A program made the translations under genes and the position numbers. From NCBI RefSeq assembly GCF_019393635.1, contig NC_057864.1:80479882-80543881 (forward strand): a DNA stretch of 64,000 nt. The letters are read 5' to 3'. The notes beneath the pieces were generated by a model. The model was not told where the DNA came from, searched no databases, and saw only the letters and a list, made by a program, of their open reading frames with translations. The DNA comes from Dromiciops gliroides (lineage: Eukaryota; Chordata; Mammalia; Microbiotheria; Microbiotheriidae). This document shows, one piece after another, positions 43,141-54,210 of this stretch (the stretch's first letter is position 1; every line of letters begins with the position of its first letter).

Positions 43141-44795
43141 GGGTAAGAAAACTCCAACTCCGCCCCCCCCCCACACACCCAGGTTGGGTGTATCCTTTGT
43201 GGAAAATTCAGGGGAGGACTAAGGTGAGGGTCACAAAGGACAGACACAGGTTGGGAGTCAGAATCATAGGAGGGAATACCCACACTGATGAGATCCCAGA
43301 TCCCTTTGCGTATTTGAGCAACTTATTAAATAACACTCTGCCTGATTGACAGCTAAATTACTATTATCTATAAAGACAGGGGTTTTATAGTATAATTGAA
43401 TGACACTTTCAGTTTTAAGGAATCTTAGAAATCATTAAATTGAATAAAGCAAAAGAGTGGTTTTTAAGATTCTTTCCAACTTTCAAATTCTGCGATTCTA
43501 TGAATTATCCAAAATCATAGGACTGATTAAATCTAGTACTAGAAATCCAAGTTAGCCATTTCAAGTCCCATTCTCATCTTACTACTGTCAAGGTTACTGC
43601 CCCTCTATAGCTGAGGACAATGATAATTTACATATTGATCTTAAATTGACGAATGAGACTAAAGACTGCTTTAGGAAAAAAAAATTAGAAGTTCTATTTT
43701 ATCGTTACCCATTTTTTTTTTCAGAGCAAACAGAGAAATATGGGGAAAGGGTGAGGGGCAGGGAGAGGAAGAGAAGAAGCATTTGTATAACACCTGCAGT
43801 GTGCAAGGCACTGAACTAAGGGTTTTATAAATAGTATCTCAGTACTTTTCTTCCTTCTGTAGCAGTACCTTATTCTAAAACCTGCATATCAAATAGTGAG
43901 AAAAGTGAGAGATGAAAAGAGAATCTCCAGAAAGAGCCCAGGTCTTACAGATAGCCTTTCTCATCTTCTTGTACTTCATGGACAACAGTCTATTTCTGGG
44001 ATAAACAAATAGGAACTTCCCTTCTGATTTGTTTTTTAATGGAGTCACAAAAGAGGCAAGAAACCGTTTTAACACTGGTATTGGTGGAAGTGGTGGAGGA
44101 TATAGATTAAATAGGATTGCTTTGCAATATGGAGAAAGAAGGTTCCGCCAGTGCCTTGGATATAATGCTTTATGTACAGTAGAAGCCTGGCTATAGTTAG
44201 CAGATGAGACATTCATCTGCACAAAGCCATATATTTTAATTCGTATGCAAAAATTTAACAAAAATGGAAATGAACTCAAAGGAAAAGAAAAAAAAGATCT
44301 TTGGTTCAGCCCAGTTTAGTCAAGTTCCTAAGGAGTGCATCTATTGTTTTGAGCTTGCAAGGTCCTTTTGCTGTTCTTAACAACTTAAATATCTTTTGGG
44401 CATGACTAAGGTGTAGTCTACCTTCTCAGTAAAAGATTCCATATTGATTGAATTGTTCTGCTCTTTTGTCTGGATCACTGATTGACAATGATATTAGAAC
44501 AAGTTGCCTACCACTTTTTGGCAAGCAGACAATAGCTTCAGTAATAGTTCTGTGTGTAGGTTGGACATTTGACAACTCTATGTTCTATTACACCCATACA
44601 TTCTAGCCCTGCACTGTATTTTAGTGAAGTGAAGGATAAGAAACCTGTAATGTATGTATCTGATTGCTTATTCAAAATATGTACTTTGGGGAGGGGTCCT
44701 TATTTGCATTGCAAATGTTGTTCAAAATGACTTTTTGCACAAAAGGGCATTGATGAACCTGAAAGCTTCCAGAAGAGGGTAATCATAGTGTAGAG
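43141..44795. other. mostly unassigned
   Basis: A MIR-like tail lies at about 43765-43860 (ATAACACCTGCAGTGTGCAA, GGCACTGAACTAAG). A 134-codon minus-strand frame at 43875-44279 has no splice sites, motif or repeat relation that I could find. Confidence 0.35.
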
Positions 44796-44799
44796 TCCA

Positions 44800-45240
44800 T
44801 AACATACCTAGATCAGCTAACAGTACTGGGCATATTTAACCTGGAGACTAGAAAACTTTGGATTAAATACTAATAGTCTTCCCATATCTGAAAGGCTATC
44901 CTGTGGAAAAGGGATCAGATTTGTTCTATCTGGCACCACAGGGCAGAACCAGTAGCCTGGGTGGAGATTACAAAGAGGACAGTTTAGACTTAGTACAGGG
45001 GAGTAACAAAACAAAATAAAACAAAACAAAAACTTTCCCAACAATTAGAGCTGTTCAAAAAAGGGAAATTGGCTGCCTCAGGAGACAGTGGCTTCCCCCT
45101 CTTTGGAGGTCTGTAAAGCAGGGGAGCCATTTGATTGGCCTGCTGTAGAGCCAGATTCTTTTTTTCAGGTCTAGGTTAGTTTAGATGGTCATTGAGATCC
45201 CTTCTAACTGGAGATGATTTGATATTTTACCTGGCATTTT
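44800..45240 (+). mobile_element. CR1/L3 LINE 3' region
   Basis: GTACTGGGCATATTTAACCT, GAAAGGCTATCCTGTGGAAA, AGGGATCAGATTTGTTCTAT, AACAATTAGAGCTGTTCAAA, TTGGCTGCCTCAGGAGACAG and ATGGTCATTGAGATCCCTTC are in sense CR1 order. A (CAAAA)n run interrupts it. Confidence 0.85.
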
Positions 45241-45284
45241 GAATAGAGAGCCCCTCTGAGGCATTTGAGTAAAATACACACGTA

Positions 45285-45482
45285 TGCACACTGTCTACAA
45301 GAAGCCTTTCCTGATCCTCTTTACAGCTAGTCCCTTCTTCATGTTGATTATCATGTTGTCTCTTTTACTAGACTGAGGTCCTTGAAGAGCCTGGGTTATA
45401 TTTTCTTCGTTTATTCCCATTGCTTTGCATGGTGCCTGGAACATAGTAGGCACCTAATACATGCTTATTGACTGGCAGAATG
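45285..45482 (+). mobile_element. L2 3' end
   Basis: AAGAAGCCTTTCCTGATCCT, TAGACTGAGGTCCTTGAAG and GGTGCCTGGAACATAGTAGG, then CACCTAATACATGCTTATTG. Confidence 0.8.
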
Positions 45483-45779
45483 ACCCCCATATACCCACCA
45501 ATTATATGTAACTTTTCAGGAAGTTTAATAGAGCCAAGCAAGCCCTAAGTAGAATTGCTTGATTTGGGAAGACAGTGATAATTATGGTGATTACTGTTGC
45601 TTATGTGTATGCATGGAACTGAAAACCCCTTTGTGAGATAGTGAAGAGGCTTTTCCATCCCATACTATGCTCACAACAGTGCTTTGATTTGAAGGTGGAG
45701 ATCCTGTGGTTGTTTTTGGCTGTCCCTTTAAAGCTTTCAGTCTATCTTTTGGCTTAAGGCTTTTGTTTTAACAAAGGTT

Positions 45780-46012
45780 TTGTTGTTGTTGTTATTTATT
45801 TATTTTTTTCAGTCACATCTGGCTTTGTGACCCTATTTGGAGTTTTCTTGGCAAAGGTATTGGAGTGGCTGGCCATTTCCTACAACTCATTTTATAGATG
45901 AGGGAACTGAGGTAATCATGGTTAAAGTGATTTGCATCTGAGGCTAGATTTGAACTCAGGAAGATGGATCTTCTAGGCCTGACACTCTTATCTACTGGAC
46001 CATCTAGCTGCC
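45780..46012 (-). mobile_element. RTE-tailed tRNA-head SINE
   Basis: In plus view: TGTTGTTGTT, CAGTCACATCTGGCTTTGTG, TTGGAGTTTTCTTGGCAAAG, a core TTATAGATGAGGGAACTGAG with part of the head deleted, ending ATCTAGCTGCC. A perfect 13-bp duplication TTTAACAAAGGTT flanks it (45767-45779 and 46013-46025). Confidence 0.9.
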
Positions 46013-46359
46013 TTTAACAAAGGTTACCAGGACTTTGGCAATATCCCTGATAGGGAAAAAGAAAAAAGAAAAAAGAAAAAAAAGATAATATCTATTTCCT
46101 GACCAAAACCAAAAGCTAAGTTTGTGCCAAACCCTCCCTGCATGAGCCAGCCTCAATGGGAGGTACCAGGTTAAAACTATGTTCCCACTTTGAGTCATTG
46201 GATATTTATTTTCCTCAGACGCCAAATAACTCACTCTCGGCCAAGTTGTCTTGCTGAATATGGCCATGCCGTCTCATTGATGCCGTTACCACTTCACATG
46301 GACAAATAATTTTCTGAAATTTAGTCATGAGGGATTAAAGCTAAATGGAACATTAGAAA

Positions 46360-46512
46360 TCTTTCAGTTAAGATTCCTACTTTTATAGATGAGAAAGCTG
46401 AGGCCCAGAATGAGCATATGTTTTACCTAAGGTTTCACAGCTCCCTAGGGAAACAATCGACTAGAAGTCAGACTTCCTGTTCTCCCAGACCAATGATCTT
46501 TCCAGCACATAA
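46360..46512 (-). mobile_element. MIR3-like CORE-SINE
   Basis: TTTATAGATGAGAAAGCTGA, GGCCCAGAATGAGCATATG, AAGGTTTCACAGCTCCCTAG and AGTCAGACTTCCTGTTCTCC are in antisense order. Confidence 0.65.
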
Positions 46513-46564
46513 GGCTTTAATCATGAAGTATTATTTCATGTTACCATATGCCTTGTGCTGTGGT

Positions 46565-46738
46565 CCTATGGGGTTGGGCAGACTACAACCCAAGGGCCAA
46601 ATCTTCCACAGGCCTATTTTAGTATGGCCTGTGAGCTAAGAATGATTTTGATATTTTAAGAAAAAATTTTACTATATTTTAAAATATTGTAAAAAACCCC
46701 TTTTCTTTAGCTAGGTGATCATACAGACACAGTGGACG
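46565..46738 (+). mobile_element. hAT (Charlie-like) DNA transposon fragment
   Basis: GGGCAGACTACAACCCAAGG, GCCAAATCTTCCACAGGCC, TATGGCCTGTGAGCTAAGAA and TGATTTTGATATTTTAAG resemble the GGCAAACTACGGCCCGCGGG pattern of mammalian hAT-Charlie elements, with CpGs decayed. Confidence 0.5.
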
Positions 46739-46744
46739 GTTTTT

Positions 46745-46859
46745 TGTTGACCTCTGATTGTAAACTCCTTGAAGGCAGGGGCTGTTTTGTGTATACCCAT
46801 GCCTTTCCAGAACCCAGTAGAGTTCATGGCACATAGAAAGTGCTTAAGAAATGACTGTT
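46745..46859 (+). mobile_element. L2 3' end, split by SINE
   Basis: TTGTAAACTCCTTGAAGGCA, GGGGCTGTTTTGTG and ATGGCACATAGAAAGTGCTT. It resumes after the SINE at 47027. Confidence 0.8.
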
Positions 46860-47012
46860 GGGGCAGCTGGGTGGCGCAGTGGATAGAGCACCGGCCCTGG
46901 AGTCAGGAGGACCTGAGTTTGGGTCCGGCCTCAGACACTTAACATTTACTAGCTGTGTGACCCTGGGCAAGTCACTGAACCCCAATTGCCTCAGCAAAAA
47001 AAAAAAAAAAAA
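46860..47012 (+). mobile_element. poly-A SINE, full length, low decay
   Basis: The head GGGCAGCTGGGTGGCGCAGT has an intact A box (TGGCGCAGTGG) and body CpGs (GGCGCAG, CACCGG, TCCGGCC), so it is one of the better-kept copies. Its B box is altered (GAGTTTGGGTCC). The tail is about 18 A. A perfect 14-bp duplication AAGAAATGACTGTT flanks it (46846-46859 and 47013-47026). Confidence 0.95.
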
Positions 47013-47043
47013 AAGAAATGACTGTTAAGTAGTTGACTGTTAC

Positions 47044-47105
47044 CTTGTTGTTATTGTTCAACTATGCCTGACTCTTCAGTGACCTCCATTTGAGGTTTGC
47101 TTGGC
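47044..47105 (-). mobile_element. RTE 3' tail fragment
   Basis: TTGTTGTTATTGTTCAACTA, TGCCTGACTCTTCAGTGACC and ATTTGAGGTTTGCTTGGC form the RTE tail alone, with no core or head. It is a 5'-truncated insertion. Confidence 0.65.
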
Positions 47106-48640
47106 TTGTAACAGAAGCATTTTACAATGTCGGGGTAGAAGAGTAACCACCACACTCGCTGGAAACCAGCTCTCCCCTGCCCCCCAAACCCATAATGGTT
47201 AGAAACAATGGACAGAAGTATGCGGAGCAAGGCACTGGATAAGATTTCACATAAATATAACAGTATTGCAAGAAAACATGTTGACAAAGGTGACGTGTCA
47301 AACAGCTAAGGCTGCCCTGGGACAGCACCCATGTAAACTAGAAAGAAGTGATATAGAATTGTTTCATTTTCCTTCAGATTCACTTGAAAGCATAAAAAAT
47401 GGAAGTGAACTCTAGACCAGAAAGAGTAAACAGATGGCTAAGGAACTTGGTGGGGTGGGGGGGAAAGGTTGGTAGGGAAGTGGATAGAGAGGGGAAAGGT
47501 TTTCCTGGAAAGAGTAAAAGTGCCTATGTTCTACAGGGTCACGAGGTACTGCTCCTAGAGAAGCCACCCACATAGAAGGGTGCAGGAATTAGGGGGTAAA
47601 AAAGGAGCTCTGCTGTTTGATCCAGGGAATTTCCCTAACAGAATGGCAGGGTTATCAGCATCATATACAGATAATGTAGAATGTGGTAGAATATCTTCTC
47701 CTGGACATATTTCTCAAAAAGCATATTCCCTGCTAAAATGATAAAAGAAAAGAAACAAAAATTTTATTAAATGCTTATTATGAGCAAGGGACTGTATTAA
47801 GCACCATGAGAATATCCTATCTCTAATATTCCTGTTGGAGAGAGAAGATACTTTATCACTTAAACTGGAATTATCATGTAGGGATACTGATGAGTGGCCA
47901 ACGTGTTTCATTGTCCATTTGTTGGCATTGTCCAATGTTCTAGAAATGAAGTAGATCCAGCAAGTTATGTTTCTGTAACAGCCTTTGTCAAGGTAATTGG
48001 TCATCCACAAAGATCCTGGGGGGTCGTAGTTCTTCCCAGTTTGAGAAGAGAGGAAGCTAACCTGAGATTATTCCTGGAGGATAGAAAATTTTCACATATA
48101 TCTGGAGTTTTGAGAGGCTGTTACGCTTTCATGCTTTCCATTAACCTGTGATCTCACCTATGTGGGTCTTCCTTCCTCTGAGGGAGAACCTACAATCATT
48201 CTTCCCCATCCTGTGTTACTGACTCATGTCCTTTTGTTATCATAAATTTTCCACTTGGGGTCTACCCAACTTGCTCAGGACCTTTCTCTGGTTCTCTTGG
48301 CATTTTCTGGATACCAGGGAAGTACACAGGCTGTCCATGAGTTATCCTTAGCACAGAGGGTGCCCAACCTGGGGAGGAGTTTTTAGGAACACATGGCAAG
48401 TCATATAGGATAAGAAAATGTGAATGATTTATTATCATTGAATGGAGAGTCCATTTCAATGTGATCACAAATCCACTGAAATATTGAAGTTGGAGAGATA
48501 AGAAAGAGACCTGAAAAAATAAATAATAGTGCTGGATAAATAGCAGGTGCTTAATGTTTGTTGAATGAATATGAGACTCAGATTATAGTTTATAATGATT
48601 AAAGAAGTATTCCTAAGTAGTATATGATTAAGCGCCAGTT
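47106..48640. other. mostly unassigned
   Basis: An L2-like antisense piece lies at about 47750-47835 (ATTAAATGCTTATTATGAGC, AAGGGACTGTATTAAGCACC). The rest is unnamed. An 85-codon plus-strand frame (47894-48151) contains GTCAAG/GTAATT but has no matching acceptor, so I do not call an exon. Confidence 0.35.
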
Positions 48641-48666
48641 GAAGATATTGAAAAATACTGTCAGAG

Positions 48667-48830
48667 GGGCAGCTAGGTGGTGCAGTGGATAGAGCATAGG
48701 CCCTGGAGTCAGGAGGACCTGAGTTCAGATCCGGCCTCAGGCACTTGACACTTGCTGGCTGTGTGACCCTGGGCAAGTCACTTAACCCCAATTGCCTCAC
48801 AAAAAAAAAAAGAAAGAAAGACAAAAAGAA
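48667..48830 (+). mobile_element. poly-A SINE, full length
   Basis: Head GGGGCAGCTAGGTGGTGCAG, body, and tail A11 then (GAAA)n. The flanks end in TGTCAGAG on both sides (48659-48666 and 48839-48846). Confidence 0.95.
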
Positions 48831-48846
48831 AAGCATTGTCAGAGTT

Positions 48847-49505
48847 TAGAAGGAGTGTAATGCTAAGGTTGTTTTTTTTTTTTTTAAAGGTTGGGGATTC
48901 ATAGAAAAGATACTGGATAAAGATGAGTGAAAGAGTGGATAGGGTTTGGGTAGGTAGAGAATAAGGGAATATCTACTGCATTTTAGAGGAACAGTGTAAG
49001 AGTGCAGAGGCCCCAAAACTTTTTAAGTGTTTTATAGAAAATATTTTATGTGAAGCTATTGGAGGATCAATGGAGAAGAAATTATTACTCTTAAAAACCA
49101 AACAGACTTCTAACACAGGAAAGAGCCTGAGAACATTTCTTCCTCCTGACAGGATTAGAGATGGCTGACGACTACTTTTTTGTTTAAAGGCCTCTACAAG
49201 CCTTCTACCACTTAACTGGAAAATCCGTTCCAGAATGTAGTAACCTCCACTATTTGTGTGTTCTTGCTTTTTAAATAATGTAAATTTATACGTCACATCC
49301 AAAACCCTTAAAATATTCCTCTTAAAAATTTCCTAATGGTTATGCTGAACAGCTGGTTATCTTCCTTGGAATGATAATTGTCCGCATACTTTAAGAGGAT
49401 GTCTATTTTACTATCTGTCATATTTTTTGGCCCCACATATAAAAAGTCCCAACTCCTTTAGAGGTACTATTCCCATGAGAGCACTTAAAATTTTATTATT
49501 GATGT
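48847..49505. other. unassigned
   Basis: No repeat named. A 109-codon minus-strand frame (48973-49302) lacks any recognised domain. Confidence 0.35.
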
Positions 49506-49509
49506 AGTC

Positions 49510-49558
49510 TTAGGATCATAGAATTGGAGCTGCAAGAGACCTTAGAAGATATCAAGGT
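49510..49558 (-). mobile_element. MIR3-like, left of SINE
   Basis: TAGGATCATAGAATTGGAGC and AGAGACCTTAGAAGATATCA form the CR1-type end of an antisense MIR3, continued at 49735. Confidence 0.7.
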
Positions 49559-49719
49559 AAGGGGGCAGCTAGGTGGCTCAGTGGATAAAGCACTGGCCTT
49601 GGATTCAGGAGGACCTGAGTTCAAAGCCAGCCTCAGACACTTGACACTTAACTAGCTGTGTGACCCTGGGAAAGTCACTTAACCCTCATTGCCCTGCAAA
49701 AACAAAAAACAAAAACAAA
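49559..49719 (+). mobile_element. poly-A SINE in MIR3
   Basis: Head GGGGGCAGCTAGGTGGCTCA, body, and a (CAAAAA)n tail. A perfect 15-bp duplication AGAAGATATCAAGGT flanks it (49544-49558 and 49720-49734). Confidence 0.95.
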
Positions 49720-49734
49720 AGAAGATATCAAGGT

Positions 49735-49872
49735 GAATCCCCTCATTTTACAGATGAGGGAACTGAGGCCCAGGTTAAGTGATTGGTTCTTGTCCAGTCA
49801 AGTTGGGCATAGGAAAGTGGAGATTTATATTCAGATCTTTTATTCCCAATACCAGCACCACTTTCCACCATG
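49735..49872 (-). mobile_element. MIR3-like, right of SINE
   Basis: CATTTTACAGATGAGGGAAC, TGAGGCCCAGGTTAAGTGAT, then a degraded head. Confidence 0.7.
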
Positions 49873-50082
49873 GCCTGTGAGGCCTCTATCACAAATGTAA
49901 CTAACAAAGGAATGAAATATCTTCACTCAAGGAGATTCATGATGTTCTTGTGCCCTGAGCTCATTGTGTAGGATATATGTATTCTCACTTGCTGCTTTTC
50001 CCTCAAGAGAAATACCATTCCATAACGGTGAATTCCAGGCTTTGTTATCTTTTTTTTTTTTTAAAGAACACAAAAAATGGGG

Positions 50083-50362
50083 TGGCAAGGTGGGGCAGTG
50101 GATAGAGCTCTGGGCCTGGAGTCAGGAAGACCTGATTTCAGATTTGAACTCGGACACTTACTAGCTGTGTGAACCTTGGGCAAGTCACTTAACATTTTGT
50201 TTGCCTCAATTTCCTCTTCTGTAAAGAGGAGATAATAACAGCCTACCTCCCAAGCTTCTTATGATGACAAAAAGAGATAATAATTTTATAGTGCTTGGCA
50301 TATCTTAAGTGCTATATAAATGTTAGCTGTGATCATCATTACTACTGTGATTATGATATTTC
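50083..50362 (+). mobile_element. complete CORE-SINE with the shared tRNA head
   Basis: The head TGGCAAGGTGGGGCAGTGG, AGAGCTCTGGGCCTGGAGTC is the same type as in the poly-A SINE. It is followed by the CORE (TTTGCCTCAATTTCCTCTTC, TGTAAAGAGGAGATAATAAC) and a tail GTGCTTGGCATATCTTAAGT, GCTATATAAATGTTAGCTGT. This is the MAR1/MIR layout. Confidence 0.85.
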
Positions 50363-51540
50363 ATTTTTCTTTTATTTCAGTGTATTATGCTGTTCTACCT
50401 GGAACATTTTGTTAAACTGAAGTCTATTTTCTGTTAATATTAACTTTACCTGACTATAAAAGGCTGACTCATAGAATGATAATATTATGGGAAGACTTTT
50501 GACATTCCTGAGATAAGAAACCAAATGAGAGGAAAAGGGGAATACAGTATCTTTATTTTCCCCTATCCCCAAATATTTTGAGGAAGGTTCCCCTATAGGT
50601 ATGTAAATCTCCTTCTCAGTCACCCCATTGTGAACCCTTTAAATATAATTTAATCTGTAATTTGACTTAGCTTATGTATAGGCTCTATTTAACTAGAGTT
50701 ATTCCTTTAGGGGTATGCATGTGAAATTATGATTGTGTTTAAAGAAGTTTGTTTAATTTTCTTGACATTGAAGGAAGCATGATATAATGAATCTACTTGA
50801 CTAGGCCTGTGTGGCCTTTAAAGCCTAAGGCCATAAAGATTGTTATATGTTAAAATTTTTTTTCTTGGTCCCTCTGATATATTTTTCTTTATAAGGGCAG
50901 AAAATCTAATTGTAGTCCAGGGTTATTTTTTTGAATCCTGAACATGTGCTTAAGTATAATAAAACCAAGGTCTGTACCTAAATAATGTTTGTGTTGTGGT
51001 AGATTTATTTCATCAGCAGTAATCTACCATATGTACTCAAAGAGGAGATATCTTTCTCATTACACTATTATTATTATTGTTGTTGTTAAATGGCACCGAA
51101 TAAAAGCAATGATAATGATGTAGTTTAATGGAATGTTTTGAAAATACAGTTAGAAAATATTTCAGAGATGTTATTAATATCTTTAGGTTCACTGGTCAAT
51201 GGAGCTAAGGTTGAAGTAGCGTGTACTCAGGGAGAGAAATCCTTTTGTATGTTTGCCACTCCCCCCCACCCCATCCCTATGACATAGCAACAACAAATGG
51301 GCATTTCTACCTTTGGGAGTTCCAATTTAATTTATTTTGTATTAATTAAGCACAGGGATAAGGGGGCAGTTTATGCAAAGGGAAAGAGATTGAATGCAAC
51401 AAGGAATGGCAATTAAGAAGGCCAGTTTGTGCATAAAGGAGAGTCACATGAAAAGGACCTAGAAAGAATAAACTCCTCCAGGGATTGTTCGTTTTTGGAT
51501 TTTGTATCCCCAGGTGTTTAACACAATGTAATTGGTATAG
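50363..51540. other. unassigned
   Basis: No feature named. A short (TTA/TTG)n run lies at 51064-51088. Confidence 0.4.
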
Positions 51541-51543
51541 AGA

Positions 51544-51561
51544 ACTAACAGATGAGGAAAC
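51544..51561 (-). mobile_element. MIR, left of LTR insertion
   Basis: AACAGATGAGGAAACT is the antisense MIR core. It resumes at 52175 with AGAGGTTCAGCGATTTGCTG. Confidence 0.6.
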
Positions 51562-51704
51562 TACCTCAAACAACGCAGTTCAGTACTTCTATGCAACTCA
51601 GTCAGAGAGAGTTGCTTAGCTTTGAGAGCGAGTGGGATGGGAAATACACCCACCGACTTGATAATCGAGACTCGAGGAGAAAGGAGGTCAAAGCACAGAT
51701 TTTA

Positions 51705-51720
51705 TTTCTTTCGAAAGAAA
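51705..51720. repeat. 16-bp perfect palindrome at LTR poly-A site
   Basis: TTTCTTTCGAAAGAAA is self-complementary and overlaps the AATAAA signal of the minus-strand LTR. Confidence 0.9.
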
Positions 51721-52055
51721 GGTGGACCACACTCACTGGGGCAGCCAGAAGGTGTGACACACCAGAGATAAAGAACCAAGCAGTTTTTATACCCTTTACA
51801 GACATCTATTTTAAGCAGGATGCTGTATTAGGTTGAAACTATATGTTCAGCGATAAATCTTTCTCCTAGGTCAGAGTGCTCCGACCTAAGGGGTCCAGCC
51901 ATAGATTATTTTGCAACTTATCCTAAATTTCCTGTTTCAGCAAACATTCTGTCATGTCTGCATAATGTCTTTGTGCAGACCCCAGTATGAGGCAACTTTC
52001 AAGCTGATATGCCTATATTTAGCAGGGAGATAGTAGCTTCCTGTTCTTTTTGAGC

Positions 52056-52056
<1 letters not shown>

Positions 52057-52108
<52 letters not shown>
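52057..52108. repeat. (AG)26 microsatellite in LTR U3
   Basis: A pure AG dinucleotide tract of about 52 bases. Confidence 0.95.
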
Positions 52109-52111
<3 letters not shown>

Positions 52112-52174
52112 CCTCTAAGACCTTGAGATCTGATCACTAGACTGAGGGAGGAGCATATCCCTATATCCCTCTCA

Positions 52175-52285
52175 AGAGGTTCAGCGATTTGCTGAGGGTC
52201 ACACAACCAGCATATGTGAGGGGTGGGACATAACTTGTATACCTGACTACAAGGGTGGCTGTCTTTTCTACTATGTTGGATTGTG
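52175..52285 (-). mobile_element. MIR, right of LTR insertion
   Basis: GGTTCAGCGATTTGCTGAGG, GTCACACAACCAGCATATG and a decayed head follow the MIR order. Confidence 0.65.
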
Positions 52286-52725
52286 AAGGGATTTAAATGC
52301 CAAAAGGAAAAAAAAGAATTTGTATCTTATTCTAGAGTTAATAATGTGAACTATAATTTCCTAAGCAGGTTATAATCCAAGTGGGAGGTAATGAGGGTTT
52401 GAACTACTAGGGTTATAGCTGTGTGAGCAGAAAGAAGGGTATGGATGTGAGAGATGTTGTAAAGTATAACTGATGTGACTTGATGAATGGATATGGGTGG
52501 GGAGAGTGAAGATTTGAGGATGACTTTTTGGTTATGGACTTGAATGACTAGAAGTACAGTGATGATTTTAACAAAATAAAGAAACTAAGAAGACAGGCGA
52601 CTTGGGCAGGAAACACAATGAGTTCAGGCATTTAACATCAGACATAAAGATATCTTTTGTTATTTGACATTGAAATGAATTTTCTATCCTTTCAAGAACT
52701 TCATTCTTGCAGATCCTTGAAAAGA
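52286..52725. other. unassigned
   Basis: No feature named. Confidence 0.4.
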
Positions 52726-52727
52726 AT

Positions 52728-53020
52728 TACAGAATCATAGACTTTCAATGGGAAGGGACCCACCCCAGTGGCCACCTAGTTGAACCCAGAACCAGTTCTT
52801 CCTCCCTAAATGTACTTGAGATTGACTAGTCTTTGCTTTAAGACCTCTCCTCAACCTTCCCCATCCCTCTAGTAAAGAGGAATGGACCACCTCTCAAGTG
52901 AGTCCGTTCTTGAAAAGCTGGAATGGTTAGAAGGTCTTTCATTCTACCAAACCTGAATATGTTTCTTTGCAACTTTTATCCATTGTTCCTAAGAATGAGA
53001 CTTGGGATCAAGGCCAAGGC
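52728..53020 (-). mobile_element. CR1/L3 LINE 3' end
   Basis: ACAGAATCATAGACTTTCAA, TGGGAAGGGACCCACC, GACTAGTCTTTGCTTTAAG and TTGCAACTTTTATCCATTGT are in antisense CR1 order. Confidence 0.75.
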
Positions 53021-53838
53021 TTTAATATTCAGTTCATAACATGACTCCTAATTACATGAGAGTTTTGATGGCCAAAAACACACTTACTTGCAATTTCTCA
53101 CAACCTCATAATAGAGAATGCCAAACCTGAATTCCTGATCTCTTTCATAATTTAAGTCGCTCAGAAGACAAGAACTATATTCAGTATTATTCCAAAATTT
53201 TGTCAGTCTTGTGGGTTATAGAGTCTAGTCTCTTTCCCACAAACCATTTACACTACTCTTCCCACTTTTTTTGGGGGGAGGGTAGTTTCAATTTACCCTC
53301 CTCTTTGTGAATGGTTAATAGAATAGATACTTCTATTCTAATATACAGAGAGTTATAGTAGTTAAATGATGCCTGGTAACCCTGGGCCAGCGTAGAAATA
53401 ATTCTTTAAAAGAATTAAATGGCTTCCATAAAGCCATCTGGGACATCTTCAAAGCCTTGGCTGACTGTCTTTTCTGGAGGCCTTCACTTAAATGATTACC
53501 TCAAGTATGTGTATGTGAGAGAGAAAGGCAGTAATTAAAGAATGGAGCCATTTCTTCCCTTCCCTTCCTCTCATCCCAACCAGAACAGCACACAAGTATT
53601 CCCTAGGGAGGGTATTGGTGAAATTTCAGGCCAGCTGACGGGAAAGAGAAGAGTCAAGTATTTGTGAGGATGAAAAACTTTATATACTTTTGAATTGGAT
53701 GATATCAGGGAACATTATTTTTTTTTTCCTTTCTAGAAACCTTCCATTCATTTATTTCAGTCATTTCTAATTTCTAACTATATTTATTTTCCACAGTTGG
53801 CTAGTAGCTTTTAGTAACAGGGTGTATAGCATAACAAT
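53021..53838. other. unassigned
   Basis: No feature named. Confidence 0.4.
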
Positions 53839-54210
53839 TGTTAAGGGCTAAAATTCTAGCTAGTCTGTCTAAAATATCTAATGAGTGGTCGCCAATAAAT
53901 TATAAGCTTTAGCAAGAGTTAGACCTTTAAGCGTTTATTAAGGAAAACAAGAATTTGGTAAAGAGAGAGAGAAAGGCCTAGATTCCTATCTATTAAAGGG
54001 AGAGCACATTTCTAGCTCCGCTCTCCACCAGAGTCCAAAGGAAAGAGAGTGAGACTGAGCGCCAGTCTCTTCCTTCCTCCTCCCACTAGCCCGCGTCAGG
54101 AAGTGACGCCAAAGAAAAGACTCCTGGTCTTGCCCTCAAAGACCTTCGCTTCATGGGCAGAACTCTTCTACAGTTAGTATCCAGCAGGTGGCGTTATTCC
54201 AATCGTTACA
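53839..54210 (-). mobile_element. solo LTR, same family as the 26-30 kb provirus
   Basis: It aligns with both proviral LTRs along its whole 372 bp, from TGTTAAGGGC to AATCGTTACA. A perfect 4-bp duplication CAAT flanks it (53835-53838 and 54211-54214). It is more diverged than the proviral pair are from each other and carries a 9-bp inverted segment (54098-54106). It marks an earlier insertion reduced by LTR-LTR recombination. Confidence 0.95.

Larger units (their letters stand above)
51562..52174 (-). mobile_element. retroviral LTR in a MIR
   Basis: Read on the minus strand there is a U3 start (TGAGAGGGATATAGGG at 52174), a long (CT)n tract, a good TATA box (GGTATAAAAACTGC, 51784-51793), then AATAAA (51701-51706) and a U5-like CpG-bearing end. 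The layout and strand are clear. The 3' edge near 51562 lacks a clean CA and no duplication was found, so the boundary is approximate. No internal region remains. Confidence 0.7.

Noticed and set aside
43875..44279. 134-codon minus-strand frame
   Set aside because: No splice sites, signal, domain or repeat relation recognised. Length is within chance in 64 kb of AT-rich DNA.
46860..46960. SINE heads as real tRNA genes
   Set aside because: They have A- and B-box-like motifs but no full cloverleaf and sit in dispersed SINE copies.
47894..48151. Possible exon with a GTAATT donor
   Set aside because: No acceptor upstream in a matching phase, and an L2-like piece lies just before it.
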